Shown here: piece after piece, positions 1 through 4,731 of the stretch
Layout of the letters: each line of letters starts with the position of its first letter
How positions within the stretch are numbered: the stretch's first letter is position 1
NCBI GenBank assembly: GCA_003518745.1
Contig: DOYB01000265.1
Coordinates: forward strand, 1 to 5,589
Length of the DNA stretch: 5,589 bases
Source: Selenomonas sp.
Lineage (GTDB): Bacteria; Bacillota; Negativicutes; Selenomonadales; Selenomonadaceae
Direction of reading: 5' to 3'
Position numbers and translations under genes: made by a program
The notes under the pieces: generated by a model
Told to the model about the DNA's origin: nothing
Databases searched by the model: none
The model's input: the letters and a program-made list of their open reading frames with translations, nothing else

Positions 1-76
1 GTTAGTCCCTTTAGGGATGCAAACACCGTTTTGCACGGAGTTTACTACAGATGGACCGCGAATGAGTCAGAGCAGC

Positions 77-808
77 TTACTTCTTTTTGTTATCTTTGTT
101 ATCTTTTTTATCTTGATTATCCTTCTTGTCCTTTGAGTTGACTTCCCTGAAGGATGCGACGCCGAACTGGTAGGAGGTTATTGCATCGGGCCTCAGTACT
201 GGATTGTCAATCAGATGTACCGCGATACATCTTCCGCTTTCACTGCGGAAGAAGGTTACGGCTTCCTGGGTTTCGGCAGTAGCCGTAGTATCAAACTGAC
301 CGTCTCCGGTGGTGTCTATCTCAACTTCCTTTGCTGAGATACCGAAAATGCCCTTATTGTTATCTGTGATGTTTACAAGGGAAATGCCCTCATAGGCGCT
401 GCTTTTCATGAGCTTTTCCAGATAGGTTTTCGCGTCAGCTTCTGAAATTTTGTTCAGATCGGGGACGGCCTTGTTGTCAAAGGCATCCACTAAAACTACC
501 CATGCGTGTTTGATGTTGTACTCTTCATTATCGAAGACGATGATGTCGCCCTTTTGCCCCTCATAGAGCATGCTGGCGGGGACTACGCCCAAGGGACGGT
601 GGGGGCAAAGCATAGCGTAATCATACTTCGTGCTGGCAAAGAGATAAACCTCGGGCTTTTTGGAATCTTCTCCGGTCTGGGCCGCTGCCTCCTGTCCTGT
701 TGCTTCAACCTCTTCGGCTGACGCCATGTTTGCCGGCATAAAGGATGCCGCGAACATGGTCATCGCCATAAAACATGTGGATAAGAGCTTCTTCTTTGTA
801 TTCTTCAT
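77..808 (-). CDS. Exported protein of unknown function with repeat Lys/Asp tail
   Basis: I do not recognise the family. The 243-residue product begins with a clear Sec signal peptide: basic MKNTKKK, a hydrophobic core to about residue 27, and an ASA|EE signal peptidase I site after residue 31. There is no lipobox. Residues 32–52 are an Ala/Glu/Gln-rich linker, followed by a probably globular domain (about 53–223) with two cysteines, C68 and C194, that could form a disulfide. Residues 165–173 (DTTGDGQFD) look like a calcium-binding DxTGDGxxD loop. The C-terminus (226–243) is a charged tail of tandem Asp-x-Lys-like triplets. The ATG overlaps the pncC stop codon by one base (TAATG) and has an AGGAGG at 818–823, so translation is probably coupled to pncC. 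It is the last gene of the leftward operon seen here. The coding region is secure; an extracytoplasmic location is inferred; function is unknown. Confidence 0.85.
   Translation of the reverse strand: MKNTKKKLLSTCFMAMTMFAASFMPANMASAEEVEATGQEAAAQTGEDSKKPEVYLFASTKYDYAMLCPHRPLGVVPASMLYEGQKGDIIVFDNEEYNIKHAWVVLVDAFDNKAVPDLNKISEADAKTYLEKLMKSSAYEGISLVNITDNNKGIFGISAKEVEIDTTGDGQFDTTATAETQEAVTFFRSESGRCIAVHLIDNPVLRPDAITSYQFGVASFREVNSKDKKDNQDKKDNKDNKKK
86..130 (-). repeat. Five tandem 9-bp units encoding the DKK/DNQ/DNK tail
   Basis: Read on the minus strand, five consecutive 9-bp units encode D-K-K, D-N-Q, D-K-K, D-N-K, D-N-K (residues 227–241), then two more lysines and the stop. The two units nearest the stop (86–94 and 95–103) are identical in DNA; the others differ by several bases. 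Because the unit is three codons, gain or loss of copies by slippage would change tail length without shifting the frame. Confidence 0.8.
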
Positions 809-1293
809 TACTGTATTCCTCCTGCTGATATATAGTTTTTTATCATTTCAAGGGCGGTTTCCGTGGTTTGCAGCTTAATTTCACCGCGAGTGCCCTTGAA
901 ACGGTTTTCCCTGATTACTGTTCCCTGTGCCCCTGCGACAGCTATATAAACCAAGCCCACAGGTTTTTGAGGAGTACCCCCATCGGGACCTGCTATGCCG
1001 GTAACGCCAACTCCAATATCGGCTCCAATGGCCCTGCGGATACCTTCTGCCATTTCTCCGGCTGTCTGCTCCGAAACAGCGCCATATCCAGCGAGAGTGT
1101 CGGACTTAACACCCACTAGCCGTTCCTTTATTTCATTGGAGTAGGATACTATAGAGCCCTTCACATAGGCGGAGCTGCCCGCGACATCGGTGAGCCTGCT
1201 GGTAAGCAGCCCGCCGGTACAGGATTCCGCGCATGCTATGGTGAGTCTTTCTTTTGCCAACAGCCTGCCTGTTGAGATTTCCAAGGCCTCCAT
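808..1293 (-). CDS. pncC: Nicotinamide-nucleotide amidohydrolase (CinA C-terminal domain)
   Basis: The 161-residue protein is a complete stand-alone CinA C-terminal domain. This family deamidates nicotinamide mononucleotide to nicotinate mononucleotide in the cytoplasm, recycling NMN (for example that released by NAD-dependent DNA ligase). Diagnostic motifs are AESCTGG at residues 22–28, with the family's presumed nucleophile Ser24, and GVTGIAGPDGG at 96–106 followed by KPVGLVYIA. The N-terminal MoCF-like domain of full-length CinA (about 400 residues) is absent, and the short rimO–pncC gap leaves no room for it, so this is a naturally short form and not a truncation. The ATG lies 4 bp after the rimO stop, with an AAGGAG ribosome binding site inside the end of rimO, implying co-expression. 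Its stop overlaps the next start (TAATG). In many Firmicutes cinA is followed by recA; here an exported protein follows instead. Confidence 0.93.
   Translation of the reverse strand: MEALEISTGRLLAKERLTIACAESCTGGLLTSRLTDVAGSSAYVKGSIVSYSNEIKERLVGVKSDTLAGYGAVSEQTAGEMAEGIRRAIGADIGVGVTGIAGPDGGTPQKPVGLVYIAVAGAQGTVIRENRFKGTRGEIKLQTTETALEMIKNYISAGGIQ
818..823 (-). promoter_or_regulatory. Ribosome binding site at the TAATG overlap
   Basis: On the minus strand AGGAGG lies within the last codons of pncC, nine bases before the ATG at 808. Together with the one-base stop/start overlap it supports translational coupling of pncC and the exported protein, and it fixes that protein's start. Confidence 0.8.
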
Positions 1294-1297
1294 CGGT

Positions 1298-2635
1298 TCA
1301 GGACTCCTTCTTCCCTAACGGTTCCACGGCAATATCATAGGTAAAGCCCTGTATTACCCTGACATGCACCATGTCTCCGGGCTGACTGTCGGCATCTCCC
1401 TCAATATAAGCCTGTCCGTCTACCTCAGGAGCTTCGCGATAGGAACGTCCCACTGCGATATTCTCAAGCTCCTCATCCCGGCCTTCCACCATGACATCCA
1501 GCTCCATGCCTTCCATGGCTTCATTCATTTCCTGGGAAATCATGCTCTGAAGGCTCATGAGGTCGTGATAGCGCTCCTGCAGTATCTCCTCGGGAACTTG
1601 ATCCGGCATATCTCCTGCAGCCGTGCCTTCTTCCTGGGAATAGGTGAATACACCCACCCTGTCAAAGCGTTGTTCCTCCAAAAAATCCCTAAGTTCCTGA
1701 TATTCAGCTTCAGTTTCTCCGGGAAAGCCTACCATGAAGGTCGAGCGTATTGCAACTCCCGGAATCTTCTCCCGAATCTTTTTCAATAGGGCAGTTATGC
1801 TTTCCTTGGTATCACCCCGACGCATCCTTCTGAGGACGGAGTTGCTGGCGTGCTGAAGGGGAATGTCCACATAGTTGCAGATTTTAGGCTCAGAAGCGAT
1901 AAGGTCTATCAATTCGTCTGTAAAGAATCTCGGATAGCAGTAGAGTATCCGTACCCACTGGAGCTTGGGCTCCTTTACGATTTCCCTCAGCAGCCGTACC
2001 AGGCTGGGCTGTCCGTACAAATCGTTTCCATAGTTTGTGGTGTCCTGCGCTATGAGGTTTATTTCCTTTACTCCCTGTTCCACAAGGTTGTGCACTTCAT
2101 CGCAGATATCCTCGATACTCCGGCTGATGTACCTGCCTCGTATCATGGGGATGGCGCAGAACGCGCAACGATGGTCACAGCCCTCCGCGATCTTCACATA
2201 GGTGGAATAGGATGGGGTTGTGCGTATTCGTGGTGTCTTTGATGTGTATATAAGATCCTTGCCCGTAAGGACAACCCTATGTCCCCTCAGGCTTTCATCC
2301 ACCGCCTCCATGATTCGGTCCCAGGCACCGGCGCCAACGATGGCGTCAGCCTCCGGAAGTTCCTCCAGAAGCTCTTTGGAATATCTCTCTCCAAGACATC
2401 CGGCTACAATCAGTGAACGGCACCTGCCACTGTCCTTGAAATCTGCCATGTTCAGAATGGTGGTGATGGATTCCTCCTTGGCGGACTGGATAAACGCACA
2501 GGTATTTACTATGAGAATATCCGCTTCTGCCGGATTCGTTGTCAGACTCACACCATTTTGCTGTAAGATTCCGAGCATAGTTTCCGTATCAACTAAATTT
2601 TTGGCACAGCCCAAACTTATAAAACCAGCTTTCAA
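1298..2635 (-). CDS. rimO: Ribosomal protein S12 (Asp) methylthiotransferase RimO
   Basis: RimO is a radical-SAM enzyme that adds a methylthio group to the conserved aspartate of ribosomal protein S12 (Asp89 in E. coli). The 445-residue length is normal. The N-terminal UPF0004 domain carries the three auxiliary cluster cysteines C10 (SLGCAKNLVD), C46 (VNTCAFI) and C80 (AGCLGERY). The radical-SAM motif is C153-x3-C157-x2-C160 (EGCDHRCAFCAIP), and AQDTTNYG and PLQHASNSVLRRMRRG follow as in RimO. A TRAM domain fills roughly residues 377–440. SLGCAKNLVDTE and AQDTT favour RimO over MiaB or MtaB. The start is TTG, not ATG: it has AGGAGGG seven bases upstream and gives the expected MKAGFISLGC N-terminus. 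The gene lies 19 bp after the solute-binding protein gene and 4 bp before pncC, inside one operon. pgsA, often found between rimO and cinA in Firmicutes, is absent. Confidence 0.97.
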   Translation of the reverse strand: MKAGFISLGCAKNLVDTETMLGILQQNGVSLTTNPAEADILIVNTCAFIQSAKEESITTILNMADFKDSGRCRSLIVAGCLGERYSKELLEELPEADAIVGAGAWDRIMEAVDESLRGHRVVLTGKDLIYTSKTPRIRTTPSYSTYVKIAEGCDHRCAFCAIPMIRGRYISRSIEDICDEVHNLVEQGVKEINLIAQDTTNYGNDLYGQPSLVRLLREIVKEPKLQWVRILYCYPRFFTDELIDLIASEPKICNYVDIPLQHASNSVLRRMRRGDTKESITALLKKIREKIPGVAIRSTFMVGFPGETEAEYQELRDFLEEQRFDRVGVFTYSQEEGTAAGDMPDQVPEEILQERYHDLMSLQSMISQEMNEAMEGMELDVMVEGRDEELENIAVGRSYREAPEVDGQAYIEGDADSQPGDMVHVRVIQGFTYDIAVEPLGKKES

Positions 2636-2642
2636 GGGATTA

Positions 2643-2649
2643 CCCTCCT
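2643..2649 (-). promoter_or_regulatory. Strong ribosome binding site selecting the rimO TTG start
   Basis: On the minus strand AGGAGGG ends seven bases before the TTG at 2633–2635. It lies in the 19-bp gap after the upstream stop codon, and no ATG there competes for it. The near-perfect site compensates for the weak start codon. Confidence 0.85.
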
Positions 2650-2654
2650 ATCAC

Positions 2655-3698
2655 TTATTTCAAGCGTACATATTTTACCCAACGATCCAAAAAATCATGC
2701 TTCTGCTCAGGCGTGAAAGCCACCAAATGATTGAACAATAAAATGTTCTTGCCTGCAAAGGATTTGTGGGCAATGGTATCAGGATTTGTAGCAATGAAGT
2801 AGAAACCTCTGGACTGAAGGGCTACCTGTACATCGTCCGAAAGCAGCCAGTCGGAGAAGGTTTCTGCCGCGCTTTTCTCCATGCCCTTCGAGACGGTGGG
2901 GATGGCTGTTCCCGTCAGCATCCATGCCGTTCCGTCGGAAGGATAGACAATCTGTATTGGATAGCCATCATTCAAGTAGCGAAGCCCCTCGCTCTCTACA
3001 GCAATGGAAATGTCAACCTCTCCCATTCCTGCCTGACGGACCGGGTTTGAGAGATATTTTGCATATTGCAGCACCTGGGGATGAAGGCCACGCAGGATTT
3101 GATAAGTGGCCGTATCTCCATACTGCCCTATCATTTGGAACATCAAGTTCGCGGCAGCATCTGCCGCCAGAAAATCCGTGATGCCTATCCTTGCTCCGGT
3201 ATCCTCGGCCAAAGCAGTCCAACTGTCAGGAACATGGGGTATGGTCATCATATAGTCCCGATTCACGCAGAATACCACCGGGTCGTACCAGATTCCCGTC
3301 CAAAGCCCGTCCTCTTCCTTGAAGCTGCTGCGCACAGCGTCATTTCGCTCTGAAATATATGGCTGTAGCAGCCCGTTTGAAGCGGCCTCCTGCAAAACCT
3401 CGCGGTCCGCGACCAGAAGAGCGGCGTGACGTGGATCTGTCTCTGCCTGTTCGGCTTTTAGCCGTTGTAGGATATCCCCTTTTGACAGTGGCACAAAATT
3501 CACTCTGACACGGGTCAGTTTTTCATATTCCTCAGACAGTACAGCAGCATGCTCAGCCGGAAGGGTAGTATAGGCCAGAATCTCCTGCATTGGAACATGT
3601 TCATTCTTGTGGTCAGCTCCTGCCAGATAGGTTGAGCCGGCGGCAACCAAAAGCAGCAATGTAAAGGCCGTCAAAAGCAATGCCGTGTATCGGCGCAT
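2655..3698 (-). CDS. Extracellular solute-binding protein, orphan (AfuA/FbpA-like)
   Basis: I place the start at the ATG at 3698 (347 residues), where GGAGGG lies six bases upstream. A longer reading from a TTG at 3755 has no such site and would start inside the -35 box of the promoter. The protein has an N-terminal MRR, a long hydrophobic stretch (about 5–26) and an AGA|D signal peptidase I-like site after residue 28. There is no cysteine, so no lipobox. The rest resembles type 2 periplasmic binding proteins of the ABC iron/polyamine class (COG1840-like): an AYTTLPAEHAAVLSEEYEK opening strand, WTGIWYDPVVFCVNRDY, a VDISIAVESEG segment, and GYPIQIVYPSDGTAW. The ligand cannot be read from the sequence. 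No permease or ATPase gene is adjacent, so it would need a transporter encoded elsewhere or act as a sensor or anchored protein. It is the first gene of the leftward operon with rimO and pncC. Confidence 0.85.
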   Translation of the reverse strand: MRRYTALLLTAFTLLLLVAAGSTYLAGADHKNEHVPMQEILAYTTLPAEHAAVLSEEYEKLTRVRVNFVPLSKGDILQRLKAEQAETDPRHAALLVADREVLQEAASNGLLQPYISERNDAVRSSFKEEDGLWTGIWYDPVVFCVNRDYMMTIPHVPDSWTALAEDTGARIGITDFLAADAAANLMFQMIGQYGDTATYQILRGLHPQVLQYAKYLSNPVRQAGMGEVDISIAVESEGLRYLNDGYPIQIVYPSDGTAWMLTGTAIPTVSKGMEKSAAETFSDWLLSDDVQVALQSRGFYFIATNPDTIAHKSFAGKNILLFNHLVAFTPEQKHDFLDRWVKYVRLK

Positions 3699-3726
3699 GG
3701 GCGTCCCTCCATTTCCTTTATGCCCC

Positions 3727-3755
3727 ATTATAACCAACTGTTCAAGGTTTGCCAA
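3727..3755 (-). promoter_or_regulatory. Sigma-A-type promoter of the solute-binding protein–rimO–pncC operon
   Basis: On the minus strand, TTGGCA (-35, 3750–3755) and a perfect TATAAT (-10, 3727–3732) are separated by exactly 17 bp. The implied transcript starts near 3720 and leaves a leader of about 20 bases containing the GGAGGG site. This position also argues against translation starting at the TTG at 3755. Confidence 0.8.
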
Positions 3756-3763
3756 GGATAAAT

Positions 3764-3772
3764 TGTGGATAA
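3764..3772 (-). promoter_or_regulatory. Perfect DnaA-box sequence upstream of the leftward promoter
   Basis: The minus strand reads TTATCCACA, an exact match to the DnaA box consensus TTATNCACA. It lies 8 bp upstream of the leftward -35 box. The hexamer GGATAA occurs on the plus strand here (3767–3772) and again 11 bp away (3756–3761), about one helical turn. A single 9-mer can occur by chance, so a role in DnaA-dependent regulation is only a possibility. Confidence 0.35.
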
Positions 3773-3825
3773 CAAGGTTAAAAACACATGAGAAACAGCA
3801 TTCTGTAAGGATATCAATTCAGGCG

Positions 3826-3838
3826 ATTTCACTGAAAT
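3826..3838. promoter_or_regulatory. 13-bp perfect dyad upstream of the deoC promoter
   Basis: ATTTCA-c-TGAAAT is a perfect inverted repeat with 6-bp arms. It is centred about 20 bp upstream of the deoC -35 box, a position suited to an activator or a second repressor site. I do not recognise the cognate regulator. It is short enough to be fortuitous in this AT-rich stretch. Confidence 0.3.
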
Positions 3839-3851
3839 GCTTCAAAAACTA

Positions 3852-3880
3852 TTGACAGAAAGCGCAAAAGGTATTATTTT
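3852..3880 (+). promoter_or_regulatory. Predicted deoC promoter
   Basis: A perfect TTGACA -35 box at 3852–3857 is followed after 17 bp by TATTTT (3875–3880) as the likely -10. TATTAT at 3872–3877 is a better hexamer, but its 14-bp spacing is too short. Transcription would start near 3887, at the edge of the palindrome at 3890–3906, giving a leader of about 40 bases. Confidence 0.65.
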
Positions 3881-3889
3881 AAATATAAC

Positions 3890-3906
3890 AATTGTATGAT
3901 ACAATT
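3890..3906. promoter_or_regulatory. 17-bp palindromic operator candidate, GntR-like
   Basis: AATTGTAT-g-ATACAATT is a perfect inverted repeat with 8-bp arms, just downstream of the deoC -10 box and over the predicted transcription start. Its GTAT…ATAC core resembles operators of GntR-family regulators, particularly the FadR/FCD type. The position suits a repressor that blocks RNA polymerase. The dyad is seen directly; the regulator family is inferred, and no regulator gene lies in the window. Confidence 0.6.
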
Positions 3907-3927
3907 ATACCTAAAGGAGACGATTAA

Positions 3928-4638
3928 ATGAAACCTTCTAAAAAAGCTGCTGAAATGACTGTAAAGGAGTTGGCAAGCTACATTGATCATTCAGTCTTGA
4001 AGCCCGAATTCACCCAAGAGGATATCAGGCTGCATACTCAGGAGGGAATTGATTTTGGCTGCGCCACCATATGCATAAACCCCTCATCTTTGGATATGGT
4101 ATCCAAGATGGTAGAGGGCACCGGCACCGGTATCTGCGTCGTGTGTGATTTTCCCTTCGGCCTTTCAACTACCGAATCCAAGGTTAAGCAGGCTGAGGAG
4201 TATTGCAGCAAATACAAGATTGATGATTTGGATATCGTGTCAAATTTCGGCCAGCTCAGAAGCGGCAATCTGGACTATGTGACAAAGGACATCAAGGCAG
4301 TTGTTGATGTCTGCCATAAGTACGGCACCAAGGTCAAGGTCATCATTGAGACGGATTCCCTCAATAAGCAGCAAATAATCGATGGTACCAAGTGCGCTGC
4401 TGACGCCGGGGCTGACTACATAAAATCCTCCACGGGGTTCTATACGGGCGGAGAGGTCAAGGGCGCAACCGTCGAGGTAGTGCAGACCATGATTGAGGCC
4501 GCCGAAGGCAGGATAAAGGTGAAGGGCTCCGGATGTATCCGCACTCAGGAGCACTTTTTCAAGCTTATCGATATGGGCGTTGACCGGGTTGGCATCGGTT
4601 ATCGCTCTACCCCTGTAGTTCTAGGAGTGAATAAATAA
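3928..4638 (+). CDS. deoC: Deoxyribose-phosphate aldolase (DeoC) family protein, divergent
   Basis: The 236-residue protein is a class I aldolase of the DeoC family, a cytoplasmic TIM barrel. Canonical DeoC cleaves 2-deoxyribose 5-phosphate into glyceraldehyde 3-phosphate and acetaldehyde. Visible motifs are IDHSVLKPE (19–27), the catalytic aspartate in DDLDIVSNFG (D102), KVIIETDSL, the Schiff-base lysine K166 in ADYIKSSTGF, and the second lysine K199 in KVKGSGCIRT. The start has AAAGGAG eight bases upstream. Two phosphate-contact loops differ from typical DeoC: the usual SGGVRT is SGCIRT (C203), and the usual GASSG or GTSSG loop near the C-terminus reads GIGYRSTPVVLG (222–233). Substrate preference may therefore differ, and the gene symbol should be read as family membership. 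No nucleoside-catabolism partner (deoB, deoA, pdp, nupC) is adjacent. The gene is monocistronic, with its own promoter, operator and terminator. Confidence 0.85.
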   Translation: MKPSKKAAEMTVKELASYIDHSVLKPEFTQEDIRLHTQEGIDFGCATICINPSSLDMVSKMVEGTGTGICVVCDFPFGLSTTESKVKQAEEYCSKYKIDDLDIVSNFGQLRSGNLDYVTKDIKAVVDVCHKYGTKVKVIIETDSLNKQQIIDGTKCAADAGADYIKSSTGFYTGGEVKGATVEVVQTMIEAAEGRIKVKGSGCIRTQEHFFKLIDMGVDRVGIGYRSTPVVLGVNK

Positions 4639-4664
4639 ATAGAGTTCCGGGGGACATTGTGAGG

Positions 4665-4728
4665 AGAGCCCTCAAGCAGCATGGATACTATCGTATGGTA
4701 GTATCCATTTTGCTTGAGGGCTCTTTTT
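4665..4728 (+). terminator. Rho-independent terminator of deoC, long two-part hairpin
   Basis: A perfect 14-bp outer stem pairs 4665–4678 with 4711–4724. After a 2×2 internal loop (GC opposite TT), a perfect 10-bp inner stem pairs 4681–4690 with 4699–4708, extendable by a U·G and a C–G pair to a GUAU tetraloop. Five Ts follow on the plus strand (4724–4728). It starts 26 bases after the deoC stop. On the minus strand the stem has no T-tract after it, so it is mainly a rightward terminator, although the hairpin also lies three bases beyond the stop of the convergent cyclase gene. Confidence 0.9.
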
Positions 4729-4731
4729 GGA

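Noticed and set aside
1..76. Possible terminator after the exported-protein gene: small inverted repeats TCCCtttaGGGA (6–17) and TGCAAA…TTTGCA (18–35).
   Set aside because: The stems are only 4–6 bp and no T-tract follows on the minus strand, so I cannot call a terminator. No recA start or other gene is visible in these bases.
1364..2242. Two further plus-strand frames (1364–1789 and 1850–2242) opposite rimO.
   Set aside because: They lie entirely within rimO, whose motifs are unambiguous, and show no recognisable domain.
2220..2741. 173-codon open frame on the plus strand, antisense to rimO and the end of the solute-binding protein gene.
   Set aside because: It is a shadow of strongly supported genes on the other strand, with no family resemblance and low-complexity Ser/Arg-rich content typical of antisense translation.
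3852..3870. Possible catabolite-response element around GAAAGCGC in the deoC promoter spacer.
   Set aside because: Only the left half resembles a cre site; the right half is AAAA instead of the expected inverted TTTCA, so symmetry is missing.
4639..4731. Considered a small RNA gene or riboswitch because of the extended hairpin.
   Set aside because: There is no promoter upstream within the gap, and the hairpin with its T-tract is fully explained as the deoC terminator.
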